Numbered from the stretch's first letter, positions 1 to 6,258 are shown. The stretch is 10,584 bases of DNA from Desulfobacteraceae bacterium (GCA_030611815.1 JAUWPC010000101.1:1-10584), one strand, 5' to 3'. Made by a program: numbers and translations. The notes: generated by a model not told the origin, from the letters alone.

Positions 1-260
1 CCTTCTTCACCTGCCTTCTGCGAAAGGTTTACCACAATCCCTTCCAGCTTTTCCTTGACTTTTTCGGCATTCTCTCTGCCCTTGAGTCTATTGAGTTCAA
101 TCTTTTTACTTTGCAGTTCAAGGGCCTTCCTGTTTTGTGGCGTGGCTTCAAGGGCAATCCCATTGGGGACCAAATAATTGCGCGCGTAACCCCTGGCAAC
201 ATCGACTATATCTCCTTCCAGACCTAACTCATCCACATCCTGTCGCAAAATCACTTCCAT
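1..260 (-). CDS. rplI: 50S ribosomal protein L9, N-terminal part (cut by window edge)
   Basis: This is the first 86 codons of ribosomal protein L9, which binds 23S rRNA near the base of the L1 stalk and helps keep reading frame. Translating the minus strand from the ATG at 258-260 gives MEVILRQDVDELG, followed by GDIVDVARGYARNYLVP and NGIALEAT. This is the classic rRNA-binding N-domain, followed by the start of the long charged connecting helix (KKIELNRLKGRENAEKVKEK). A strong Shine-Dalgarno (GGAGGA, 270-275) fixes the start. The C-terminal domain lies beyond position 1. L9 follows rpsR and a DUF2232 gene, a common order in Desulfobacterota, but here a 165-bp repeat element separates it from the upstream gene. 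Its start is too close to the edge to appear as a closed ORF. Confidence 0.95.
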   Translation of the reverse strand, partial: MEVILRQDVDELGLEGDIVDVARGYARNYLVPNGIALEATPQNRKALELQSKKIELNRLKGRENAEKVKEKLEGIVVNLSQKAGEE

Positions 261-283
261 TGGTATATCTCCTCCGTCACTTA

Positions 284-448
284 GAGACCTTTGAAAAATG
301 CCCCCCTTCGAAGTCTTGCTTATCTGCCTCCCGCCTCGGCGGGACGTCAGGCTCAAATTTTAATCCTCGAAATACTCAGTATATTCCTGTGGTTAAAATT
401 TTCACCTTCCTTGACCTTGAACAAAATTGAGCATTTTTCAAAGGTCTC
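284..448. mobile_element. MITE-like element with 18-bp perfect terminal inverted repeats
   Basis: The ends are perfect 18-bp inverted repeats: GAGACCTTTGAAAAATGC at 284-301 and its reverse complement at 431-448. Inside are a second inverted pair (AAATTTTAA at 355-363 with TTAAAATTT at 393-401) and a GC hairpin (CCCGCC at 330-335 with GGCGGG at 338-343). No transposase is encoded; the short ORFs across it have no recognisable protein signature. Size, ends and nesting fit a miniature inverted-repeat element. The end sequence resembles those of IS5-like elements, but I cannot confirm the parent and see no clean target-site duplication. The right end overlaps the stop codon of the DUF2232 gene (447-449) and the left end is 8 nt from the rplI Shine-Dalgarno, so the element fills almost the whole spacer and would be transcribed with the operon. 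Confidence 0.65.
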
Positions 449-1394
449 ACGTAGAACTGTTAGCCGCTCTCCTATGAATTTTCCTGAAATCAACCCATTG
501 ATCAAAGAGACCTGCAAGGATTAGCACGGCAAAGAAAAGCTGTTGTACGATTATCAAAAAGTAGATGCCGAGCCTGATCCAGGTGGGAACCTTGTACTTG
601 TTCAAGAAAAACACAACGATGGCTAAACCATGAAATAAATAAATGGCTGATATAACAATCAGGGTGTTTATGGCCAAAAATGCTATATTCCCTGATGATA
701 AAAATAAAGCAAAACCTGCAACAATCAGACCCCATACCAGATTGTCAGGAGCCTGCCAACGATCCATAGGGATAAAGTCAGGATATTCAAGGTTTCGCAG
801 CTTAAATAATGGTTTGGCGATAACAACATTAAGCCAGAGCGCAAATCCTGCCCCGACAATCATAAGGGAGGGATAGATCTGTGAAATAGTGGCCATGAAC
901 AGCTTTGCGTATGCCTTCAACTCGATGGCATTCTGATTGGCCACATTTGCTTCCTCGTAGGCCTTGATTGTGGCGTTCAAATGGCTCCCCAAATAGTTGA
1001 GGACCATCTCTATGGGACCCATATTTCTTGTAAGACCGATTATGAAGAGCATCGTTAAGCCGAGAAGCAGCATAAAGAGAATTGCAAAAAATATGGTATA
1101 ACCGAGGCTGAAATTCCTCCTGAAAAGCTCAGAGAGCCCTATCCCTATGAGGCTGAATTCAAAGGCCAAAAGGGTGATCTGCGGATAACCTGCAAAGTGG
1201 GCAATAAGGCCAATAATGGTGACAGCGATTACGGCAAGCTTAATCCCCTCATAAAGGCCCAGTCTGGTGGAATAATAGAGGAATGGCAAGGGTGTAAGCA
1301 GGCTGAAAAAAGGGCCGACAAACGGGATTAAGGCGGACGCCATTAGAAGGGATGCGGCCCCACCAACACACCCCAGTAAATCAGTCGTTTTCAT
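447..1394 (-). CDS. DUF2232 (YybS-like) polytopic membrane protein
   Basis: This 315-residue inner-membrane protein has about eight hydrophobic segments, roughly at residues 8-40 (probably two spans), 50-68, 72-90, 98-121, 165-192, 217-235, 237-265 and 271-297. The C-terminal end of the last span, GLFDQWVDFRK, and the position between rpsR and rplI are typical of the DUF2232/YybS family, whose biochemical role is unknown. It starts at the ATG at 1392-1394, 71 bp after rpsR, with no strong Shine-Dalgarno, so translation may depend on read-through from the ribosomal genes. The stop codon overlaps the right end of the MITE-like element, so the insertion may have set or altered the last residues (RRAANSST). 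The family call rests on topology and neighbourhood; no catalytic motif is visible. Confidence 0.8.
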   Translation of the reverse strand: MKTTDLLGCVGGAASLLMASALIPFVGPFFSLLTPLPFLYYSTRLGLYEGIKLAVIAVTIIGLIAHFAGYPQITLLAFEFSLIGIGLSELFRRNFSLGYTIFFAILFMLLLGLTMLFIIGLTRNMGPIEMVLNYLGSHLNATIKAYEEANVANQNAIELKAYAKLFMATISQIYPSLMIVGAGFALWLNVVIAKPLFKLRNLEYPDFIPMDRWQAPDNLVWGLIVAGFALFLSSGNIAFLAINTLIVISAIYLFHGLAIVVFFLNKYKVPTWIRLGIYFLIIVQQLFFAVLILAGLFDQWVDFRKIHRRAANSST

Positions 1395-1465
1395 GGGATT
1401 TCAGGAACAGCAAAAGCCCCGAACATACGAGAAGCCAACTTCGGGATGTTTCCAGGGACTTAAGG

Positions 1466-1753
1466 TCATTTTATAATAGATGTTGTAAATGGCAATAAGG
1501 CGATATTTCTGGCCCTATTAATGGCTACTGCCAGCATCCGCTGGTGTTTGGCACAGTTGCCTGAAATTCTGGACGGTGTGATTTTACCCCGTTCAGTGGT
1601 AAAATACCTGATAATCTTTATATCCTTATAGTCGATGCTAAGACTGCTGTCCGCACAGAACTTGCAGACCTTTCTTCTATGATAGGTTCTTTTGAATCTA
1701 CCCCTGTTCTTGTTATTATCTCCGCTTCTATTATAGGTTCTATTATATGCCAT
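1466..1753 (-). CDS. rpsR: 30S ribosomal protein S18
   Basis: S18 (95 residues) forms a heterodimer with S6 on the platform of the 30S subunit. The core from about residue 36 (SLSIDYKDIKIIRYFTTERG, then KITPSRISGNCAKHQR and NRARNIALLPF) is diagnostic. Residues C30, C33, C67 and H70 form a CxxC...CxxH set that could bind zinc, as in the metal-binding form of S18. The basic N-terminal extension (residues 1-28) is rich in Arg, Asn and Tyr. I chose the ATG at 1751-1753 rather than the in-frame GTG at 1757-1759, because GAGG lies six bases upstream of the ATG and the family begins MAYNR-like. The gene starts 11 nt inside the end of rpsF, so the two are translationally coupled, which suits a 1:1 partner pair. 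Confidence 0.96.
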   Translation of the reverse strand: MAYNRTYNRSGDNNKNRGRFKRTYHRRKVCKFCADSSLSIDYKDIKIIRYFTTERGKITPSRISGNCAKHQRMLAVAINRARNIALLPFTTSIIK

Positions 1754-2144
1754 TTTCACCCTCGTTTTCTACGGTTGTTTCTCCCGCAGTCTCCGCTGTT
1801 CCTTCGACCTCTCCCTTTCCCTCATCTCCCTCGGTCTTCAAAGCCTCAGGATCAGCATTATCACTCAGCTTGATCGTCTGATACTTGAGGATCCTGTCAT
1901 CTAAGCTCATCTCCCTCTTGAGTTCCGCCGTAATGCCCGGTTCACCGCAATATTGTAAGAGCACATAAGAGCCTCTGTTAAATTTCTTCACCTCATAGGC
2001 TAATGTTTTCATTCCCCATTCATCAACCTTTGTAACCACACCCTTGTTTTTTTCAACAAGATTGGTAAACTTGGTCACTACCTCGCGATAATCATCGTCG
2101 GGCAAGTCCGGATTAATGATATAGAGGGTTTCATAATATCTCAT
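1743..2144 (-). CDS. rpsF: 30S ribosomal protein S6
   Basis: S6 (133 residues) binds the 30S platform together with S18. The ferredoxin-like core (MRYYETLYIINPDL, then VTKVDEWGMKTLAYEVKK, RGSYVLLQY and a DDRILKYQTIKL strand) spans residues 1-95. A Glu/Gly/Thr-rich acidic tail of nearly 40 residues follows; such tails are common in S6 of this group and probably disordered. The ATG at 2142-2144 has GGGAG nine to thirteen bases upstream. The 3' end overlaps rpsR by 11 nt. It is the first gene of the minus-strand ribosomal unit, served by a near-consensus promoter about 170 bp upstream and a long structured leader. Confidence 0.97.
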   Translation of the reverse strand: MRYYETLYIINPDLPDDDYREVVTKFTNLVEKNKGVVTKVDEWGMKTLAYEVKKFNRGSYVLLQYCGEPGITAELKREMSLDDRILKYQTIKLSDNADPEALKTEGDEGKGEVEGTAETAGETTVENEGENGI

Positions 2145-2153
2145 GTTTGTTTT

Positions 2154-2208
2154 CTCCCTTCGGCCTTTTTCCTGATCAGGATTTTTTTGGTCCCTCTAAA
2201 CCGAAGAG
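2154..2208 (-). promoter_or_regulatory. Possible rpsF leader structure covering the Shine-Dalgarno
   Basis: In the rpsF leader, CUCUUCGGUUU (2208 to 2198) can pair with the stretch at 2166-2156. That gives 11 continuous pairs, three of them G-U, and includes GGCCGAAG plus the GGG of the Shine-Dalgarno GGGAG (2158-2154). The 31-nt loop contains a 12-bp palindrome, TCCTGATCAGGA (2170-2181). A competing local hairpin pairs CUCU (2208-2205) with AGAG (2197-2194) and would free the Shine-Dalgarno. S6:S18 complexes are known to autoregulate rpsF leaders in several bacteria through an element with a conserved CCG. A CCG is present here, but I cannot show that the fold matches that motif. Confidence 0.35.
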
Positions 2209-2251
2209 CCGGGAATCGGGCCCTGCAGATCGATCCAGGGGGACAAGGAGT

Positions 2252-2292
2252 TAGTGCCTGAACAAAAAATCCTAGTTTTCGTTCGGGCACTA
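2252..2292. repeat. Palindromic repeat (AGTGCC family) in rpsF leader
   Basis: TAGTGCCTGAAC at 2252-2263 pairs with GTTCGGGCACTA at 2281-2292: 12 positions, one of them a G-T wobble. Inner A and T runs can extend the stem. No T-run follows on either strand, so it is not a normal terminator. Read from the minus strand it starts TAGTGCCCGAACGAAA, close to TAGTGTCTGAACGAAA in the leader of the GDP-mannose dehydratase pair (4597-4612). Both therefore look like members of one dispersed palindrome family. Confidence 0.6.
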
Positions 2293-2310
2293 GTTAGACT
2301 GAAACTTATT

Positions 2311-2339
2311 TTTATATCAGGCAGAGCATTGAGTGTCAA
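2311..2339 (-). promoter_or_regulatory. Sigma70-type promoter of the rpsF unit
   Basis: On the minus strand TTGACA (2339-2334), a spacer of exactly 17 nt and TATAAA (2316-2311) make a near-perfect sigma70 promoter. Transcription would start near 2304, giving a leader of about 160 nt before rpsF. The strength fits a ribosomal-protein unit. The promoter lies just beyond the end of gmd, so gmd read-through could also enter the leader. Confidence 0.7.
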
Positions 2340-2367
2340 GAAATATTTCAGCAGTTCAGCAATATGG

Positions 2368-3453
2368 CTATTCAATACCGTTTGGCACAAAAAAGCCTTC
2401 CCTGCGACAGAGCAGATCCCGCTCCGCCTCCTGGAGGTCGTGGGCAACCATTTCAACGATCATCTCTTCAAAGGAGGTCTTGGGCTCCCAACCAAGCTCT
2501 TCTCTTGCAAGGCTCGAATCGCCTAAGAGAGCATCTACCTCAGTTGGTCTAAAATATCTGGGATCAACCGCCACAATGCACCGGTCGGTTTTTTGATCGT
2601 ATCCCTTTTCCTCTACGCCTGCCCCTTCCCAGCGAATATCAAAACCGAGTTCTTTCCCCGCAATATTTACGAACTCCCGCACAGAATGTTGCCTCCCCGT
2701 TGCAACGACGTAGTCCTTTGGTTTTTCCTGCTGGAGCATAAGCCACATTAGCTCCACAAAATCACGCGCATGGCCCCAATCCCTCTTTCCATCGAGGTTC
2801 CCCAGGAAAAGAGAATCCTGAAACCCAAGCTTGATTCTCGCTAAGCCCCTTGTAATCTTTCTGGTGACGAATGTTTCTCCCCGCAAGGGGGATTCGTGGT
2901 TAAACAGAATCCCATTGCATCCGAAAAGCCCGTAAGCCTCTCTGTAGTTGACCGTTATCCAGTAGGCATATAGTTTGGCCACAGCATAGGGAGACCTGGG
3001 ATAGAAGGGGGTCTGCTCGTTTTGGGGCGTCTCCTGGACTAAACCGTAGAGTTCGGAGGTGGATGCCTGGTAAAACTTTGTCTTTTTTTCCAGCCCCAAG
3101 ATACGGATAGCTTCGAGCAGGCGAAGCGCCCCTAAGGCATCAGCATTGGCTGTGTATTCCGGGGTCTCGAAAGAGACCTTAACGTGGCTCTGGGCCGCCA
3201 GGTTATATAATTCATCGGGCTGAACCTGCTGGATAATCCGGATGAGATTGGTGGAATCGGTCAGATCGCCGTAGTGGAGCACAAATCTTCTTTCAGATTC
3301 GTGCGGATCCTGGTAGAGGTGGTCAATCCTGTCCGTATTGAAGAGTGAGGACCTTCGCTTAATGCCATGGACCTCGTACCCCTTTTTGAGCAAAAACTCG
3401 GCCAGATAAGCCCCATCCTGCCCGGTAATTCCGGTAATAAGCGCCTTTTTCAT
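2368..3453 (-). CDS. gmd: GDP-mannose 4,6-dehydratase
   Basis: This 361-residue cytoplasmic enzyme of the extended short-chain dehydrogenase family converts GDP-D-mannose to GDP-4-keto-6-deoxy-D-mannose, the precursor of GDP-fucose, GDP-rhamnose and related sugars. The nucleotide-binding loop is G8xxG11xxG14 (TGITGQDG). The catalytic set is S131-T132-S133-E134 with Y156xxxK160 (YPRSPYAVAK). The KRRSS loop (residues 32-36), which in this family reaches the neighbouring subunit, is present. NHESPLRGETFVTRKITRG and RDWGHARDFVEL are family signatures, and the length is close to that of the E. coli enzyme. I take the ATG at 3451-3453, which overlaps the upstream stop (ATGA), rather than an ATG four codons earlier. 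The coupling suggests coordinated synthesis with the paralogue upstream. Confidence 0.93.
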   Translation of the reverse strand: MKKALITGITGQDGAYLAEFLLKKGYEVHGIKRRSSLFNTDRIDHLYQDPHESERRFVLHYGDLTDSTNLIRIIQQVQPDELYNLAAQSHVKVSFETPEYTANADALGALRLLEAIRILGLEKKTKFYQASTSELYGLVQETPQNEQTPFYPRSPYAVAKLYAYWITVNYREAYGLFGCNGILFNHESPLRGETFVTRKITRGLARIKLGFQDSLFLGNLDGKRDWGHARDFVELMWLMLQQEKPKDYVVATGRQHSVREFVNIAGKELGFDIRWEGAGVEEKGYDQKTDRCIVAVDPRYFRPTEVDALLGDSSLAREELGWEPKTSFEEMIVEMVAHDLQEAERDLLCRREGFFVPNGIE

Positions 3454-4451
3454 AGCCTTTCCCATTCTTCTCTGTAACCGTTCACGGGTTCAAAGGTTGC
3501 CTTTTCCGCTTCCACCATCATCCTTGCCACATCCCGCATTTTATACCTCGCCTTCCATCCTAATTTTCGTGCTGCCTTGCCCGGATTTGCCCTGGCGGTG
3601 AGGATGTCCGTGGGCCGGAAAAGATTCTGGTTTGTTTTTACATGCTCCCGCCAATTCAGACCAAGGGGAGTGAAGACCCCATCAACGAAATCCTCCAATC
3701 GGTTAGTCTCCCCAGTGGCAATTACATAATCATCGGGGGTGTCCTGCTGAAGCATAAGCCACATTGCCTCCACATATTCGGGGGCCCAGCCCCAGTCCCT
3801 CTCAACAGATATATTTCCGAGTTCGAGTTTCTCATTCATTCCCGCTGCAATGCGGCAGGCGGCAGTCACTATCTTTCTGGTCACGAACCTTTGGGGTCTT
3901 AGGGGCGACTCATGGTTGAAGAGGAGTCCTGAGCAGGCAAAAAGTCCATAGGCCTCCCGGTAGTTTGCCATCTGCCAGAAGGCGGCTGCCTTGGCAACGG
4001 CATAGGGGCTCCTGGGTCGAAATGGTGTAAGCTCGTCTGCGGGATGACCGTCTGTGTTGCCAAAACACTCGCTGGAACCCGCATTATAGATTTTGATTGG
4101 CGTCTCTAAGAACCTTATAGCCTCCAAGAGATTTAGCGTCCCGATACTGATGCTCTCAAATGACTCGACCGGCTGGTCAAAGGAAAGCCCTACCGAACTC
4201 TGCCCAGCAAGGTTGTAGACCTCGTCCGGCCGGACCTTCTTGAGGACCTGGAGTACGCTGCGAAAATCGTTCAAAGAGGCAGATTCGACCTCCACTTGGT
4301 CCCTGATCTTCAGACGAATCAGATTTGAAAAACGAGACATCTGGGCGTCCCTGGAAGAACCAACGACCCTGTAGCCCTTTGTAAGAAGCAATTTAGACAG
4401 GTACGATCCGTCCTGGCCGGAAATGCCGAAAATCAGCGCCCTTTTTCCCAT
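3450..4451 (-). CDS. GDP-mannose 4,6-dehydratase family paralogue (dehydratase or reductase)
   Basis: This 333-residue protein is clearly homologous to the gmd product downstream. It shares G9xxG12xxG15 (FGISGQDG), PDEVYNLAGQSSV, NYREAYGLF, NHESPLR, FVTRKI and MWLMLQQ. The catalytic positions are S126-S127-E128 with Y150xxxK154, so Thr of the usual Thr/Ser/Glu set is replaced by Ser. The KRRSS oligomer loop is missing, replaced by SSRDAQMSRF, and the protein is about 30 residues shorter. Possible roles are a second, divergent dehydratase or the 4-keto reductase that turns the gmd product into GDP-D-rhamnose or a similar sugar; sequence alone does not decide. The ATG at 4449-4451 has AGGTGG seven nt upstream. 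It is first in a two-gene unit and ends in an ATGA overlap with gmd. Confidence 0.85.
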   Translation of the reverse strand: MGKRALIFGISGQDGSYLSKLLLTKGYRVVGSSRDAQMSRFSNLIRLKIRDQVEVESASLNDFRSVLQVLKKVRPDEVYNLAGQSSVGLSFDQPVESFESISIGTLNLLEAIRFLETPIKIYNAGSSECFGNTDGHPADELTPFRPRSPYAVAKAAAFWQMANYREAYGLFACSGLLFNHESPLRPQRFVTRKIVTAACRIAAGMNEKLELGNISVERDWGWAPEYVEAMWLMLQQDTPDDYVIATGETNRLEDFVDGVFTPLGLNWREHVKTNQNLFRPTDILTARANPGKAARKLGWKARYKMRDVARMMVEAEKATFEPVNGYREEWERL

Positions 4452-4509
4452 AGCTTGCCCACCTGAGGTTAGTTGTTCTGCAAAATCTGTACGCTGTTGA
4501 ATTTGTTTT

Positions 4510-4602
4510 TGGATTCATACTCTTAATCGTAATCTTAATCATAATCGTTTTGAGTAAGATTACGATTATGATTAAGATTACGAAATAGGGAAGTTATTTC
4601 GT
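4510..4602. repeat. Composite repeat: 14-mer plus perfect TTAATC-type hairpin, copy 1
   Basis: A 21-bp perfect inverted repeat (4528-4548 with 4562-4582, loop 4549-4561) is built from TTAATC/GATTAA-like hexamers with G or C variants. Beside it ACGAAAT (4580-4586) and ATTTCGT (4596-4602) form a second small hairpin. Read from the minus strand, 4602-4589 is ACGAAATAACTTCC, which recurs identically at 10355-10368 before a similar hairpin. Read from the plus strand, TTGGATTCAT at 4509-4518 resembles TTGGATACAT at 10386-10395. The element lies in the leader of the GDP-mannose dehydratase unit. Confidence 0.7.
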
Positions 4603-4610
4603 TCAGACAC

Positions 4611-4639
4611 TAAATAACCTTTTTTTTGTCAGTTGTCAA
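4611..4639 (-). promoter_or_regulatory. Probable promoter of the GDP-mannose dehydratase pair
   Basis: On the minus strand TTGACA (4639-4634) is followed after 17 nt by TATTTA (4616-4611), a consensus -35 with a weak -10. The start site would be near 4604, so the repeat at 4510-4602 would be transcribed in a leader of about 150 nt. No better candidate is visible closer to the gene. Confidence 0.4.
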
Positions 4640-4771
4640 ATTGGATACTGGATTACTGGATGCTGGTCGAAGATCCCGTTGTCAGCGGGAATGCTGGATT
4701 CTGGTAATTCGTTTTTCCGACTCCTGACCTCTGATCTCTGACCTCCGACCCCTGCGCCCTGCGCTTTGCGC
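4640..4771. repeat. Noncoding stretch of short degenerate direct repeats
   Basis: This spacer between the Ste24-type gene and the promoter at 4611-4639 holds no gene. It contains repeated TACTGGAT/TGCTGGAT units (4642-4666 and 4692-4703), a hairpin TCCCG-TTGTCAG-CGGGA (4674-4690), repeated CTCTGACCT-like units (4721-4748) and GCGCCCTGCGCTTTGCGC (4754-4771). None has a T-run that would mark a clear terminator for the protease gene. Low-complexity spacers of this kind occur elsewhere in the window. Confidence 0.55.
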
Positions 4772-6007
4772 CTACTCCCGGAGTCTCCGGATCGCCCGGA
4801 TTCGCTCGAGGACAGGGGGATGGCTGTAGGTCAGGAATACCTTCAGGGGATGGGGCGTCAAGTTTGAGAGGTTATCGACACTCAGCTTTTTTAATGCTGT
4901 AATCATGGATTGGGGTTTCCGGTAGGTGGCAACAGCATAGCCATCCGCTTCGTATTCGTGTCTGCGCGAAAGCATATTCCCGAAAATAGACAGAACTATT
5001 TCTATTGGAGCATACAGAAACCCGAAAAAAAAGAGGCTCGCGTAAATTGAGGTATGCTGCATCCGAAATGCCTCAAACAACTCCCTGTTGTTTATGAAAA
5101 TGGAGAGGATATAAAACATCAATCCGGTGGTGAAGATAGAAATCACGATCGATTTTAGTATGTGCTTTTTCTTATAATGCCCCATCTCATGGGCGAGGAC
5201 CGAGACAAGCTCGTCCTTTGTCTGTTTTTCAATGAGGGTGTCAAAAAGGACAATCCTTCTGAACCTGCCAAACCCGGTGAAGAAGGCATTCGATTTGGTG
5301 GAGCGTCTTGAGCCATCCATGGTAAATACGCCCTTCAACTTGAAATCCTGCTTTTTTGCATACTCTTCAATGGCCGCCCTTAATTCGCCAGCCTCTAAGG
5401 GCGTAAATTTGTTAAAGATAGGCATTATAACGACGGGGGCGACAAAGAGGAGGAATACCTGAAACAGGGTCACTGCTATCCAGCAATAGGCCCAGGCCCA
5501 TGGACCCGCCTCCTTAAAAAACCATAACACAGCCGAAAACAGGATGCCCCCGATAAGGGCTGCCAAGACCCAGGTCTTCAGGATGTCAAGCACAAAGGTT
5601 CTCGGCGTTGTCTTATTAAAACCATATTTCTCTTCAATGACAAAGGTGCTGTATATGGAAAAGGGTATTGCCATTATCTGAGAAACAAGCATGAGCACGC
5701 CGGCAAAGATCAGGCCGGTCGGAATCGTACTTAGGTGAAAGCTCCGGGCAAACTGATCAATTAGATTGAATCCACCAAATAGAATGAAGGCTATGGTAAC
5801 AGGGGTTGCAATGGAATCGGTTATAAGCCCAAACCGTGTGTTCTCTTTGAGGTATTCCTGGGATTTTCTGTATTTATCCCTGTCATAGTAACCTGAGAAC
5901 TCCTCTGGCAGATCGGTTCTCAAATGCCGCACATTTTTGGTATCGACGATCAGGTTTAATAGATATTCCCCTATCAGAATAGCGAGAATGATTATAAGGA
6001 AAACCAA
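4772..6007 (-). CDS. M48 family Ste24-type membrane metalloprotease
   Basis: This 411-residue zinc endopeptidase sits in the cytoplasmic membrane. The zinc site is H273-E-M-G-H277, with the downstream ligand in E351xxxD355 (EYEADGYA). The Ste24-like stretch SNAFFTGFGRFRRIVLFDTL lies at residues 239-258 and a SHPP motif at 395-398. Hydrophobic spans are near 1-20, 64-85, 95-120, 145-163, 172-197, 284-305 and 322-342. In eukaryotes Ste24 trims prenylated CAAX proteins. Bacteria lack that pathway, so a role in membrane-protein quality control is more likely, though this is inferred. The start is TTG (6005-6007), chosen because AGGAGGT lies seven nt upstream (6015-6021) and the first span begins at once. 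It stands alone, with its own probable promoter in the divergent spacer. Confidence 0.9.
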   Translation of the reverse strand: MVFLIIILAILIGEYLLNLIVDTKNVRHLRTDLPEEFSGYYDRDKYRKSQEYLKENTRFGLITDSIATPVTIAFILFGGFNLIDQFARSFHLSTIPTGLIFAGVLMLVSQIMAIPFSIYSTFVIEEKYGFNKTTPRTFVLDILKTWVLAALIGGILFSAVLWFFKEAGPWAWAYCWIAVTLFQVFLLFVAPVVIMPIFNKFTPLEAGELRAAIEEYAKKQDFKLKGVFTMDGSRRSTKSNAFFTGFGRFRRIVLFDTLIEKQTKDELVSVLAHEMGHYKKKHILKSIVISIFTTGLMFYILSIFINNRELFEAFRMQHTSIYASLFFFGFLYAPIEIVLSIFGNMLSRRHEYEADGYAVATYRKPQSMITALKKLSVDNLSNLTPHPLKVFLTYSHPPVLERIRAIRRLRE

Positions 6008-6139
6008 AAAATCTACCTCCTGCAGATTTCGTTAGGTGGTTAAGTCCCGCCTGTGCCGGGGTTACTGCAGACAGGTTTTTGGTGAACATTGAAGCACCGA
6101 AGCCTGAACCTTTGAACCTTGAACCCGTGAACGGTTACC

Positions 6140-6167
6140 AGATTACCATGAATTATCAATATGTCAA
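6140..6167 (-). promoter_or_regulatory. Probable promoter of the Ste24-type protease gene
   Basis: On the minus strand TTGACA (6167-6162), a 16-nt spacer and TAATCT (6145-6140) form a plausible sigma70 promoter, with a start near 6133. The leader of about 125 nt begins in a short GAACC-rich repeat (6104-6125: TGAACC, TTGAACC, TTGAACCC). The rest of the leader to 6021 shows no clear structure. Confidence 0.45.
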
Positions 6168-6229
6168 AATTAATTGGCGACTGAACGAAAACCCGCGCGA
6201 TCTCCCAGGTAATATGATCAATCCATTTG

Positions 6230-6258
6230 TTGACACATCACACTGCGGATGATAAAAA
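6230..6258 (+). promoter_or_regulatory. Probable promoter of the alcohol dehydrogenase gene
   Basis: TTGACA (6230-6235), a 17-nt spacer and TAAAAA (6253-6258) form a sigma70-like promoter with a consensus -35 and a moderate -10. The start would fall near 6265, about 40 nt before the ATG at 6305, with AAGGAG at 6292-6297 as Shine-Dalgarno. It is the only promoter-like match near this gene. Confidence 0.5.

Noticed and set aside
137..524. Two short plus-strand open frames over rplI and the MITE-like element
   Set aside because: They run across the repeat and antisense to rplI and the DUF2232 gene, with no protein signature; they are frames that happen to be open.
1751..1759. GTG two codons before the chosen rpsR start
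   Set aside because: The ATG at 1751-1753 has better spacing from GAGG and gives the usual S18 N-terminus.
2252..2292. Rho-independent terminator for gmd
   Set aside because: The stem is good but no T-run follows on the minus strand, and a related palindrome occurs in another leader, so it fits a repeat better.
3454..3465. ATG four codons before the chosen gmd start
   Set aside because: The ATG at 3451-3453 overlaps the upstream stop and gives the canonical MKKALITG start of the family.
4593..4627. Stem GTTATT/AATAAC followed by a T-run, like a plus-strand terminator
   Set aside because: No plus-strand gene lies upstream, the stem is short and AT-only with a 14-nt loop, and the T-run is better explained as the promoter spacer of the minus-strand unit.
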